Source: an uncultured archaeon
Lineage (GTDB): Archaea > Thermoproteota > Bathyarchaeia > TCS64
Assembly (NCBI GenBank): GCA_938048735.1
Contig: CALIUM010000023.1
Location: 1-40,097 of the forward strand
DNA: 40,097 nt
Direction: 5' to 3'
In this document: one piece after another, positions 6,898 through 15,642 of the stretch
Layout of the letters: each line of letters opens with the position of its first letter
How positions within the stretch are numbered: the stretch's first letter is position 1
Translations under genes and position numbers: made by a program
The notes under the pieces: model-generated
What the model was told of the DNA's origin: nothing
What the model saw: only the letters and a program-made list of their open reading frames with translations
Database searches by the model: none

Positions 6898-9204
6898 TTG
6901 GGGATTGAAGCCCTGCTCAATTACCCTGGGCCTTGGCTTAGCTGGATCTCCCCGATAATCGGGGCTCTACTGATGCCCATCATAAGCAGGCTCGGCCACA
7001 GGGTCAGGGATTACGCCGCTGTGGCCTTCGCCCTCTCCTCGGTCATATTCGCGGCCTCCATGCTCCCATATCTTTTCACCGGGAAGTACCCCGGTGAATT
7101 GACCCTGACGACTTGGATAGACTTCCCCGGGCACCCCCTCAAGGTTGGGCTCCTAGTGGATCCCTTGAGCATAATAATAAGCAATGTTGTCGCCTTCATA
7201 GCATTCCTCATCGTGGTCTACTCGGTCGGCTACATGCACGGGGATCCCCACATGGCTAGGTACTGGTTCTTCTTCCTATTCTTCATAGGCAACATGCTCC
7301 TCCTAGTCCTCTCGAACAACCTCCTACAGCTCCTAATAGGGTGGGAGGGGGTTGGCCTCTGCAGCTACGGCCTGATAGGTTACTACTACAGGGATGAGAA
7401 GGAGAGATGGCTAGGCGGCCCTCCCCCGACGAAGATGTACCCCCCATCCCACGCCGGGATGAAGGCCTTCGTCGTCACGGGGATCGGCGACGTCTTCCTC
7501 TTAGCGGCCATATTCATAATCTTCCACTACGCGGGCACATTGAACTTCGAGGAGCTTATAGAGAGGGCACCTGAGTGGCTCTCAGCCATATCTGCAACGC
7601 CAGGCCTTCTATCCCTAACAGCTATATGCTTCCTAGGCGGGCCTATAGGAAAATCGGCCCAGTTCCCCTTACATGAGTGGCTGCCGGAGGCGATGGCAGG
7701 TCCCACTTCAGTATCCGCCCTAATACACGCGGCCACGATGGTGAAGGCTGGGGTCTACCTAGTCGCGAGGATGTCCCCAGTATTCTACCTAGGAGGCTGG
7801 GTCTATCACCTCGATGAGGCCCTAGTATACTTCACCGCGATAGCCCTGGTCGGGGCCTTCACCACCTTCCTAGCGGCCAGCCAGGCGATGGTCGCCTTGG
7901 AGCTTAAGAAGGTCCTCGCCTACTCGACCATAAGCCAGATTGGTTACATGATGCTAGGGCTAGGAGTATCCGGCCTCAGCAAGGGTGCGTATGTGGCTGG
8001 CCTTACCAGCGGAGTGTTCCACCTCGTGAGCCACGCCCTCTTCAAGGCAGCCTTGTTCCTATGCGCAGGGTCGGTTATCCACGCCGTCGAGTCGATCTAC
8101 ATGTCCGATATGGGCGGGCTGAAGAGGTATATGCCCATAACCCACAGCCTAATGCTCATAGCAACCCTATCCCTGGCGGGGATCCCACCCCTTAGCGGGT
8201 TCTGGAGTAAGGATTCAGTCTTCCTTGCGTGCCTCACCGCTGGGACCCCTCTCTCCCTGGCCCTACTGGCGGTCGCGGGCATAAGCGCCGCCATGACCTT
8301 CTTCTACAGCATAAGATATATGAGCATGACATTCTACGGCCATGAGAGCGAGCATCTGAGAAACCTGATGAGTGGTGTTCACCATCACGAGGAAAAGACA
8401 ACAGGCCATGAGGGTTCCTTTAACGAACAAAATCACGGACATGGAGGAGATGAGAAGCCTGGCTCCGAGCACTTGCATGCTGGAGAACACCGCCCCCCCT
8501 CTCGTGAGGAGCATGGAGTTAGACACATCCATGAGGTCTCGGGGGTGATGTGGATTCCATACGCCATCTTGGTCGTGATGGTTGTAGCGGTTGGCCTCTT
8601 GGGCCTGGTGGGCCTCTTCAATCCAAAGCTCTCACCGGAGGTCTTCATAGAGCATCAGCTCGAGGAGATGCTTCACCACTCGGGGGTAGAGGTTCACCCA
8701 GCTGAGGTTTGGGCCACGACTAAACTGACGGCCGCGACGATCTCCGCTGTCACGCTCCTGTTAGGCGGGGTTGCCGGCTGGATATTCTACCTGGCCAGGA
8801 GGATCGATCCATGGGCCCTGGTCTCATCTTCACCCCTCCTGAGGGGATTACATACATTCCTATGGAACAGATGGTATATGAACCCAACATACTACGCAGT
8901 ATTCGTCGATGGCCTTCTCAGTTTTAAGGAGCGGCTCTACCGGGGTTTGGAGAGAACTGTCTTCGACAGGATATCCCCAGCTGTAGCCGAGGCCTTCAAG
9001 GCTCTCGGGGGTGCGATGTTCGGAGGGTTGGAGATGGGTGTTGTGGAAGGAGGCCTGAACAGGGGGGTGCCGAACGCTGTGACCGCGCTTTACCATAGGG
9101 TGAAGAGGCTTCAAACAGGCATACTAAACTACAATATCCTATATATTGGGATTACCTTTTTCCTGCTCACCCTAGTGATATTGCTAAGTTCGGGAGGGTT
9201 ATAA
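6898..9204 (+). CDS. nuoL: Antiporter-like complex I subunit L (NuoL/FpoL-like) with His-rich loop
   Basis: This is the distal proton-channel subunit, 768 residues, longer than usual. It has L-type motifs: GWEGVGLCSYGLIGYYY (helix-5 Glu), GKSAQFPLHEWLPEAM (helix-7 Lys), SALIHAATMVKAGVYL, AYSTISQIGYM and the C-terminal lateral helix region. The start is TTG at 6898; AGGAGG ends 8 nt upstream and ATG/GTG triplets nearby hit stops. Residues 482-547 form a charged insertion very rich in His (runs such as HHHEE, HGHGGDE, HLHAGEHR), located between helices near FYSIRYMSMTFYG and the MWIPYAIL helix. It may bind metal or be a flexible extra-membrane loop. Confidence 0.93.
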   Translation: MGIEALLNYPGPWLSWISPIIGALLMPIISRLGHRVRDYAAVAFALSSVIFAASMLPYLFTGKYPGELTLTTWIDFPGHPLKVGLLVDPLSIIISNVVAFIAFLIVVYSVGYMHGDPHMARYWFFFLFFIGNMLLLVLSNNLLQLLIGWEGVGLCSYGLIGYYYRDEKERWLGGPPPTKMYPPSHAGMKAFVVTGIGDVFLLAAIFIIFHYAGTLNFEELIERAPEWLSAISATPGLLSLTAICFLGGPIGKSAQFPLHEWLPEAMAGPTSVSALIHAATMVKAGVYLVARMSPVFYLGGWVYHLDEALVYFTAIALVGAFTTFLAASQAMVALELKKVLAYSTISQIGYMMLGLGVSGLSKGAYVAGLTSGVFHLVSHALFKAALFLCAGSVIHAVESIYMSDMGGLKRYMPITHSLMLIATLSLAGIPPLSGFWSKDSVFLACLTAGTPLSLALLAVAGISAAMTFFYSIRYMSMTFYGHESEHLRNLMSGVHHHEEKTTGHEGSFNEQNHGHGGDEKPGSEHLHAGEHRPPSREEHGVRHIHEVSGVMWIPYAILVVMVVAVGLLGLVGLFNPKLSPEVFIEHQLEEMLHHSGVEVHPAEVWATTKLTAATISAVTLLLGGVAGWIFYLARRIDPWALVSSSPLLRGLHTFLWNRWYMNPTYYAVFVDGLLSFKERLYRGLERTVFDRISPAVAEAFKALGGAMFGGLEMGVVEGGLNRGVPNAVTALYHRVKRLQTGILNYNILYIGITFFLLTLVILLSSGGL

Positions 9205-9208
9205 TTCG

Positions 9209-9376
9209 ATGATGATCAAAACTCCTATCCACCATCTTTTCCTTTCCTCAATAATCCACTATTTAGTCTGCTCCTTTACCATCTCCTGTAAGTCAGATTG
9301 CGAAGTGGTTCATAAGTCCCCCCGCCACATCTCGGGCACCTTTGAGATTAATGTTAGGCTTAGGAGGATGGGATGA
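9209..9376 (+). CDS. Possible 55-residue small ORF between nuoL and nuoM1
   Basis: This ORF opens with ATGATG 4 nt after the nuoL stop and ends with a TGA that overlaps the nuoM1 ATG at 9373 (ATGA), the same junction used throughout the operon. GGGAGGG at 9192-9198 lies about 10 nt upstream. The predicted protein is hydrophobic at first (FLSSIIHYLVCSFTISC), then basic, with three Cys (21, 27, 31) and several His. I recognise no family. Codon choice is less typical than in the neighbours, so it may be a decayed or non-coding spacer. Confidence 0.33.
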   Translation: MMIKTPIHHLFLSSIIHYLVCSFTISCKSDCEVVHKSPRHISGTFEINVRLRRMG

Positions 9377-10863
9377 TGTACCCGTCCGCGTGGCTGGCTG
9401 TCTTGGCTCCGGCGGTTTTCATGCCGTTCGTCTACACGGTCGGCCGCAGAATCGGGAGGCATGTTGGCTGGATAGCACTGATTCCATTGGCCTATAGCAC
9501 GTTCTTCTTCGTAACCATGCTCCCTAAGGTTGCTTTATCTCCGTTGAGCGAATACTTCTACTGGCTGCCCGAGATAAGGTTTGGCCTTCTTCTAGACGGG
9601 TTAAGCCTACCCATCGTCCTGACAGTCGCCCTGCTCTGCACAATCATAACATTATACTCTCAACCTTATATGGAGCATAGAATCCATGAGGAGTATCATG
9701 AGGAGAATAAAAAAGCCTACGCCACATACTACTCCCTCTACCTAGCCTATGCAACCAGCATGATGGGAGTGGTTCTCGCGACCAACCTCTTCGAGTTCTA
9801 CCTCTTCTTCGAGTTGATGATAATCCCCTCATGGGCCTTGATAAACATCTATGGTTATGGTGAGAGGGAGAAGATCGCCCTCATGTACCTTCTCTGGTCG
9901 ATAGTCGGCGCCGTGCTATTCGTAACAGGAGCCCTCACAACTTATGCCACAATCCACAGCTTCGAGATCTCTGAGTTGAAGAGGCTTGACGGCAACCCCC
10001 TAGCCACTTTTGTCACGTTGATGATGCTTTTAGGCTTCTTCATTAAAATGGCTGTCTTCGGCCTCCATATCTGGCTTCCCTACGCCCACGCTGAGGCTCC
10101 AACATCCATCTCAGCCCTCCTAAGCCCAGCCATGATAGGGCTGGCCGCTTACGCCATTGTGAGGCTCATAATCCCGATCCACAGCGCCTTCCAAAGCTTC
10201 TACTGGCCAGTATTCCTGTGGGCCTTCCTTACGATGCTCTACGGCGGCCTTATGGTCTTGGCCCAGAACGATATAAAGAGGCTTCTGGCATACTCGAGCA
10301 TAAGCCAGATGGGATATATCCTCGTAGGAATAGCTAGCTCCATGCCCCTCGGAGTGTCTGGGGCCATGTTACACTATATAAGCCACGGGCTGGGCAAGGC
10401 CATCCTCTTCCTAACCGCGGGCACGGTGATGTATAGAAGTGGCATCCGGGACATAAGGTCTCTAGGAGGCCTGGCTGGGAGGATGCCCATATCTGCCACA
10501 GCCTTCCTGATAGGATGCATGAATATAGCTGGAATACCGCCGACCGTTGGATTCATATCCAAGCTGATGGTCTTCTCAGGGGCCTTTGATCGAGGCCTAC
10601 AGGCCTCATGGCTTGAGCTGAGCATATCTCTGGCTGCCTTAATCTCTACAGCCCTCACAATAGCCTACACCCTATGGACGGTGAGGCGCATATTCTTCGG
10701 CCCTACCCCGGAGCACTTGAGGGATGTGAAGGAAGCCCCAGCCAAGATGACAATACCATTAATTATATTCAGCGTCCTATCTATAATTATAGGGATATAC
10801 CCGAGCTTCATTCTTGAACCAATTATGAGAACTGTTTTAGAATTATTGGAGGGAGGAGCATGA
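9373..10863 (+). CDS. nuoM: Antiporter-like complex I subunit M, copy 1 (NuoM/FpoM-like)
   Basis: This polytopic channel subunit has 496 residues, normal for NuoM. M-type features are FYLFFELMIIPSWALI (helix-5 Glu), GFFIKMAVFGLHIWLPYAHAE (helix-7 Lys), AYSSISQMGYILVG and HGLGKAILFLTAG. The helix-8 Lys position is Gly by eye (SPAMIGLAAYAI), and helix 12 has Lys rather than the Glu of bacterial NuoM (GFISKLMVF). AGGAGG at 9362-9367 precedes ATG 9373 and ATG 9376; both are plausible starts. It resembles the next gene strongly, so the two are tandem paralogues. The last codons overlap that gene's ATG. Confidence 0.92.
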   Translation: MMYPSAWLAVLAPAVFMPFVYTVGRRIGRHVGWIALIPLAYSTFFFVTMLPKVALSPLSEYFYWLPEIRFGLLLDGLSLPIVLTVALLCTIITLYSQPYMEHRIHEEYHEENKKAYATYYSLYLAYATSMMGVVLATNLFEFYLFFELMIIPSWALINIYGYGEREKIALMYLLWSIVGAVLFVTGALTTYATIHSFEISELKRLDGNPLATFVTLMMLLGFFIKMAVFGLHIWLPYAHAEAPTSISALLSPAMIGLAAYAIVRLIIPIHSAFQSFYWPVFLWAFLTMLYGGLMVLAQNDIKRLLAYSSISQMGYILVGIASSMPLGVSGAMLHYISHGLGKAILFLTAGTVMYRSGIRDIRSLGGLAGRMPISATAFLIGCMNIAGIPPTVGFISKLMVFSGAFDRGLQASWLELSISLAALISTALTIAYTLWTVRRIFFGPTPEHLRDVKEAPAKMTIPLIIFSVLSIIIGIYPSFILEPIMRTVLELLEGGA

Positions 10864-12359
10864 TAGATTATCTCATGATAGCAGCGGTATTCATACCAAT
10901 ATTTTCAGCCCCAATTTTATTTATAATAGGAAGAACTCTCGGAAAATCAAAATCAATTAACTGGCTGGTATTCGCCATTCTGTTCTCAATTACGATGATG
11001 TTCGCCCCACTTCTCTTAACAGCTCATAAGCATCCCATTTCAGTCGAGTATGTCTGGACTTTAACAACCGTTAGGCTGAATTTCGGCCTCTTGGGCGATG
11101 GGCTCAGTGTCCCCGTAATATTCACGATGGCTTTCGTCTTCGCATTCTCAGCCTTACACTCCATCCCATACATAGATAGGCGTATGAAACTGGGGGATAT
11201 CGAGGAAAGTGGCACGATGTATGCGGCATACCCGGCCCTATACATGCTATACTCTGGAAGCGTTCTAGGGGCCATCCTAGCCACGAACCTGATAGAGTTC
11301 TACCTATTCTTCGAGTGCGCCCTAATCTTCTCATGGCTCCTAATACTCCTATACGGCTATGGTGAAAGAGGGAGGATCTCCTTATCCTATTTTCTCTGGA
11401 CCCATGTAGGAGGCGTATCACTCCTGGTTGGGATACTGGCCGTCTCCAAGCACATAGGAAGCTTCGATATCTCGGACCTGTGGAGGATCGAGGCGAGCTC
11501 GACGGAGCCGTGGATAGGGCTGGCCATAACACTAGGCCTCCTCGTGAAGATCGGATCCCTTGGGGTTCACGGCTGGCTCCCCGACACCTACTCAGAATCC
11601 CCATCGCCGGTCAGCGCCGTCCTGGGAGCCACCTCCGTCCTCTTAGGGACATACTCGATGGCTAGGCTACTGATGCCCTTCAGGGAGGTCCTATTCGCCT
11701 ACAGCGGCTGGCTTGAGCTCTGGGCCCTCCTGACTATCCTATATGCGGGGATCATGGCCCTGATGCAGAATGATACAAAGCGCCTAGTGGCCTACCTAAG
11801 CATGAGCCAGATGAACTACTGTTTCCTCGGCGTCTTCACCTACATGAAGTATGGAGTTGTGGGGGCCGTCTCCTATGCCATCAGCCATGGGCTCGCAATA
11901 GCCCTCCTCTTCCTAGTTGCAGGGGCGATCCTTTACAGAACCGGCACTAGGGAGATGGACAAGCTCGGAGGGCTAGCCTCTAGGTTGCCATCCTCAATTA
12001 TCGCAGCCCTAGTCGGCTTCCTCACGATAGGCGGGGTCCCACCAACAGTGGGATTTAAATCTAAATTCATCCTCCTCACAGGCGCCTTCGAGAGGGGATT
12101 CATGAGCTCCCCTCTAGAACTCACAGTAGCCATCCTGGCCGCGACTCTGGCTACTGCAATAACCCTCGCCTACGAGTTCCGAACGGTCTGGCGCGTCTTC
12201 TACGGATCCCTCCCCGAGTACCTGAAAGGCGTCAGGGAGGCCCCAATACCGATGATAATAGCCCTACTGGCTTTGAGCTCCTTATCCCTAATCTATGGTA
12301 TATGGCCGACCATAATCACGGAGCCCATAGAGGTCTATCTAGAACATCTCTTCGGATGA
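10860..12359 (+). CDS. Antiporter-like complex I subunit M, copy 2 (NuoM paralogue)
   Basis: This second NuoM-like subunit has 499 residues and starts at the ATGA overlap with copy 1. It shares with copy 1 the pattern FGLL.DGLS.P, NL.EFYLFFE, YGYGER and PPTVGF.SK. Helix-5 Glu (FFECALIFSW) and helix-7 Lys (LLVKIGSLGVHGWLPD) are kept; the helix-8 Lys is Leu (SVLLGTYS). It stands where NuoN lies in other operons, but its sequence is M-like, so a duplication within the operon is the simplest reading. It is the last gene of the operon; the following 200 nt contain only short T-rich runs (ATTTTAACATTTTATTTGG near 12394-12412) that might end the transcript. Confidence 0.88.
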   Translation: MIDYLMIAAVFIPIFSAPILFIIGRTLGKSKSINWLVFAILFSITMMFAPLLLTAHKHPISVEYVWTLTTVRLNFGLLGDGLSVPVIFTMAFVFAFSALHSIPYIDRRMKLGDIEESGTMYAAYPALYMLYSGSVLGAILATNLIEFYLFFECALIFSWLLILLYGYGERGRISLSYFLWTHVGGVSLLVGILAVSKHIGSFDISDLWRIEASSTEPWIGLAITLGLLVKIGSLGVHGWLPDTYSESPSPVSAVLGATSVLLGTYSMARLLMPFREVLFAYSGWLELWALLTILYAGIMALMQNDTKRLVAYLSMSQMNYCFLGVFTYMKYGVVGAVSYAISHGLAIALLFLVAGAILYRTGTREMDKLGGLASRLPSSIIAALVGFLTIGGVPPTVGFKSKFILLTGAFERGFMSSPLELTVAILAATLATAITLAYEFRTVWRVFYGSLPEYLKGVREAPIPMIIALLALSSLSLIYGIWPTIITEPIEVYLEHLFG

Positions 12360-12542
12360 TGAATTTCAAGACTAAAAATCAATAAGGAGAAAATTTTAAC
12401 ATTTTATTTGGTTTAATCCTGAGCATCTCGGGCTTAGAATTCAAATAGCACCATCCTCTATCTTTCACCCAGTTTTAGTTGACTTTAGCCCTCGATGTCT
12501 TGGTTGATGCCCCTGATTCTAAGCCGGCTAGGCCTGCACAAA

Positions 12543-12550
12543 TTTTTTAA
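12543..12550 (+). promoter_or_regulatory. TATA box of the A-type ATPase operon
   Basis: TTTTTTAA in an A/T-rich context lies about 28 nt before ATG 12576, so the predicted start site is near 12572 and the first message would be almost leaderless. This also argues against the longer in-frame start at 12495, which would lie upstream of the promoter. Confidence 0.45.
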
Positions 12551-12575
12551 TGGGGAAGGGAGCACCAAATATGAA

Positions 12576-12893
12576 ATGAGCGTAGCCGTAGTAGGTCCAT
12601 CATCCTTCGTCACGTGCTTCCAGATAATAGGAGCAGTAGGTTACGAGGCTGAGGATGGGGAATCGGTCGCCGAGCTCCTGGAACACCTGGTTAATGAGCA
12701 GGATTTCAAGATAATTATAATCCCTGAGAGGTTCGCTAGGGAGACGCTCCCAATCAGGGAGGAGGTGTTGAGGCGGGGGGGGATCACCCCCATCTTCGCC
12801 CTCATACCAGACCTCACGCTGGAGACTGGCATGAGGATGGAGGAGTTGCAGGCGGTTGTCTCCCTAGCCATAGGGGCGAAGCTCGAGCTTTAG
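12576..12893 (+). CDS. atpF: A-type ATP synthase subunit F
   Basis: This is a central-stalk subunit of the archaeal ATP synthase, 105 residues, normal length. The N-terminus SVAVVGPSSFVTCFQIIGA fits the family pattern (small Rossmann-like fold), as does DFKIIIIPERFA and the final helix. An in-frame open stretch begins at 12495, but the ATG at 12576 matches the family start and lies just after the TATA box. It opens the operon F-H-E-A-B-D-C, unlike the common archaeal order H-I-K-E-C-F-A-B-D. A 13-nt gap leads to atpH. Confidence 0.9.
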   Translation: MSVAVVGPSSFVTCFQIIGAVGYEAEDGESVAELLEHLVNEQDFKIIIIPERFARETLPIREEVLRRGGITPIFALIPDLTLETGMRMEELQAVVSLAIGAKLEL

Positions 12894-12906
12894 GAGGATT
12901 GAAAGC

Positions 12907-13233
12907 ATGGAGAGAGTTTTAACCCTGAGTGAGAGGCTTCAGAGAATCCTCGATGAGGCGGAGAAGGCTGCGGAGTTGAAGATAGAGGAGGCTAGGAGGA
13001 GGGCAGAAGAGATGATAACCCGGGCAAAGGAGGAGGCTGAGAACAGGAGGATAAGGGCTGAAAGAGGGGACGGGATAGAGGACTTAACCCGTGCTGAGGA
13101 GGAGAAGGCGAAGCTTGAGGCTGCGAGGATACTCGAGGAGTATAGGGCCAAGGCTGAAGATCTGAGGAGGGTGCCTGAGGAGAGGTTCAGGGAGGCCGTT
13201 GAGCTGATCCTTAGGGAGGTTATACCTAGATGA
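12907..13233 (+). CDS. atpH: A-type ATP synthase subunit H (peripheral stalk coiled coil)
   Basis: This 108-residue protein is almost wholly charged helix, rich in E, K, R and A with heptad-like spacing, as in subunit H, which pairs with E to form the peripheral stalk. The sequence AEEMITRAKEEAENRR is typical of such right-handed coiled coils. Its identity rests on this composition plus its place before atpE; sequence alone would not separate it from other coiled-coil stalk proteins. Its TGA overlaps the atpE ATG (ATGA). Confidence 0.82.
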   Translation: MERVLTLSERLQRILDEAEKAAELKIEEARRRAEEMITRAKEEAENRRIRAERGDGIEDLTRAEEEKAKLEAARILEEYRAKAEDLRRVPEERFREAVELILREVIPR

Positions 13234-13874
13234 GGATCCCGACCCTTGAGCTGGAAGCCCAGCTAATAGAGAGGACCGTCGAGAGGAGAAATAGGATAAT
13301 ATCTGAGGCTGAGGAGAGGGCTAGGAGGATAATACAGGCTGCTGAAAGGGAGTGCGAAAGGATTAGGGCGGAGTCGGAGAGGCAGGTTCTAAACATAATC
13401 AGCTCAGAGCTCAGGGCTATAAGGGACAGGATAGTCGGGAGAGCCATAATAGAGGGGAGGAAGATGGTGATGTTGGCGAGGGAGGAGATGATATCGAAGG
13501 TCCGAACCGAAGTGGAGAGGAGGCTCTTGGAGATCGCCCAAGGGAAGACCGGAGAAATAGACTATGAAGCGGTTCTAATCAGGCTCATAGAGGAGGCGGC
13601 ATCAGCCATGGGAGGAGAAGAGTTCATAATAGCCGCTAATAAGAAGGATCTCGAATACCTCAGAAGCCACATAGGCTCCGTGGAGGGAACCCTTCAGCCC
13701 TCTCTTGGAAAGGTTAAACTTGAGCTGGAGAATGAACCCATCGACGTGATGGGAGGGGTCATCGTGAGGAACAGGGATGGGACCAAGATATACAACAATA
13801 CCCTTGAGGGGAGGTTGAGGAAAATATGGAGCAAGATGGAGGCCGAGGTGGCCAAAAGGCTGGGGCTGATCTAG
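13230..13874 (+). CDS. atpE: A-type ATP synthase subunit E
   Basis: This peripheral-stalk subunit has 214 residues. The N-terminal half is a long charged helix (about 1-105), followed by a globular domain. The C-terminal motif GGVIVRNRDGTKIYNNTLEGRL matches the family pattern GG.....DG...NT...RL. It overlaps atpH by 4 nt and is followed after one base by atpA, so it is part of the same message. Confidence 0.9.
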   Translation: MRIPTLELEAQLIERTVERRNRIISEAEERARRIIQAAERECERIRAESERQVLNIISSELRAIRDRIVGRAIIEGRKMVMLAREEMISKVRTEVERRLLEIAQGKTGEIDYEAVLIRLIEEAASAMGGEEFIIAANKKDLEYLRSHIGSVEGTLQPSLGKVKLELENEPIDVMGGVIVRNRDGTKIYNNTLEGRLRKIWSKMEAEVAKRLGLI

Positions 13875-13875
13875 T

Positions 13876-15642
13876 ATGTCCCTGAGGGGAACCATAGAGC
13901 GGATCAACGGCTCCCTGGTCGTGGCAAGGTTCGAGGCCGAGCCGAGGATAGGCGACCTCGTCGAGGTGGGAAAACTCGGCCTTATGGGGGAGATCGTGCG
14001 CCTAAGCGGGGAGGAGGCATTCATCCAATGCTACGAGGCCACCAGCGGCCTGAAGCCGGGGGAGCCGGTTATAGATACCGGTAAGCCTCTAGTGGCGGAG
14101 CTGGGCCCGGGGATAATGGGGACGATACTCGACGGCGTTGAGAGGTCTGAGACGAAGCTCTGGGAGCTGACAGGCCCCTTCATCACGAGAGGGGCTAGGA
14201 TACTCCCCCTTGATCGGAGCAAGAGGTGGGGCTTCGAGCCCACGGTTAAACAGGGAGACAAGGTCACGGGCGGAGACATCCTCGGAACGGTCCAAGAGAC
14301 GGAGTCATTCCAGCATAGGATCCTCCTTCCCCCGGGGGTGGAGGGAACTATAGAGCAGATATCGAGGGGGAGCTTCACCGTTGAGGAGCCGATAGGCACC
14401 CTAAAGACGGCGACAGGCCCGGTGGAGCTGAGGCTGATGCACACCTGGCCTGTGAGGCGCCCCCGCCCCTTCAAGGAGCGACTGCCCTTATCCATTCCAC
14501 TGGTAACGGGGCAGAGGGTGATAGACACATTCTTTCCAGTAGCTAAGGGGGGAACAGCCAGCATACCAGGAGGCTTCGGGACGGGGAAAACCGTGATGTT
14601 GCAGCAGATCAGCAAGTGGGCTGATGCGGATGTCATCATCCTTATAGGATGTGGGGAGAGGGGGAATGAGATGGCCGACGTGGTAGCCCACTTCCCTGAG
14701 CTCACGGACCCAAGGAGCGGTAGGAGGCTGATAGAGAGGACGGTTATAGTCGCGAATGTAAGCAATATGCCGGTCTCAGCTAGGGAGGCGAGCATCTATC
14801 TCGGGATCACGCTGGGCGAGTACTATAGGGATATGGGCTATGACGTGGCCGTAATGGCTGACTCAACCTCTAGATGGGCGGAGGCCCTCAGGGACATATC
14901 CGGACGCCTCGAGGAGATACCGGCGGAGAGCGGATATCCGGCCTACCTATCTGACAGGATTGCGGAGATTTATGAGAGGGCCGGGAGGGTTGTTACCCTA
15001 GGTTCAGGCCAGAGGGTGGGGAGCCTCACCCTCCTGGGGGCCGTTTCGCCACCTGGCGGGGACTTCAGCGAGCCTGTGACGACCCACACGCTCAGGTATG
15101 TGGGGACCTTCTGGGCCCTAGACCAGGAGCTGGCCTTCAGGCGTCACTTCCCAGCGATCAACTGGCTTAGAAGCTTCAGCAAGTATCTTGAGGTTGCCTC
15201 TCAGTGGTGGTCGAAGTATGAGAGGAACTGGGATCAGGTTAGGGCCGTGGCCTTGGGCCTCCTCGAGGAGGCGGCGGAGATAGAGGAGACTGCTAGGATA
15301 ATCGGTGAGAAGGCCCTTCCAGACGAGCAGAGGCTGATCCTCCTCGTCGCTGAGATGCTGAGGGAGGGCTTCCTAGTCCAGAGCGCCTTCCACGAGGTTG
15401 ATAAGTTCTGCGAGCCTGAGAAGCAGGCAGCGCTGCTGAAGATAATAGTTGACTTCTACAGCCTCGCAGAGCCCCTGATACGGCACGGCATCCCCATAGA
15501 GAAGGTGAGGGAGCTGGACATAGTTCCGGAGCTTATGCGCCTCAAGGAGAGGGAAGGTATAAAGCCCATAGAGGAGGCAAGGATAGAGATGAAGAGGCAG
15601 ATAGAAAGGCTGGCTAAAGAATATGAGGTGGCTCCGAGATGA
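13876..15642 (+). CDS. atpA: A-type ATP synthase catalytic subunit A
   Basis: This is the catalytic nucleotide-binding subunit of the ATP synthase head, 588 residues, normal for archaea. The P-loop is GGFGTGKT (232-239). Other motifs are the non-homologous insertion typical of A ([12 protein letters not shown]... region), [26 protein letters not shown] (Walker B region) and the [10 protein letters not shown] stretch. No intein is present. The ATG directly follows the atpE stop, and the 3' end overlaps the atpB ATG. Confidence 0.98.
   Translation: MSLRGTIERINGSLVVARFEAEPRIGDLVEVGKLGLMGEIVRLSGEEAFIQCYEATSGLKPGEPVIDTGKPLVAELGPGIMGTILDGVERSETKLWELTGPFITRGARILPLDRSKRWGFEPTVKQGDKVTGGDILGTVQETESFQHRILLPPGVEGTIEQISRGSFTVEEPIGTLKTATGPVELRLMHTWPVRRPRPFKERLPLSIPLVTGQRVIDTFFPVAKGGTASIPGGFGTGKTVMLQQISKWADADVIILIGCGERGNEMADVVAHFPELTDPRSGRRLIERTVIVANVSNMPVSAREASIYLGITLGEYYRDMGYDVAVMADSTSRWAEALRDISGRLEEIPAESGYPAYLSDRIAEIYERAGRVVTLGSGQRVGSLTLLGAVSPPGGDFSEPVTTHTLRYVGTFWALDQELAFRRHFPAINWLRSFSKYLEVASQWWSKYERNWDQVRAVALGLLEEAAEIEETARIIGEKALPDEQRLILLVAEMLREGFLVQSAFHEVDKFCEPEKQAALLKIIVDFYSLAEPLIRHGIPIEKVRELDIVPELMRLKEREGIKPIEEARIEMKRQIERLAKEYEVAPR

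Noticed and set aside
12495-12575. Longer N-terminus for AtpF
   Set aside because: The added 27 residues have no family counterpart and would start upstream of the TATA box at 12543-12550.
14031-14795. 254-codon open frame on the - strand opposite atpA
   Set aside because: It covers the conserved P-loop region of atpA in antisense; no domain is recognisable.
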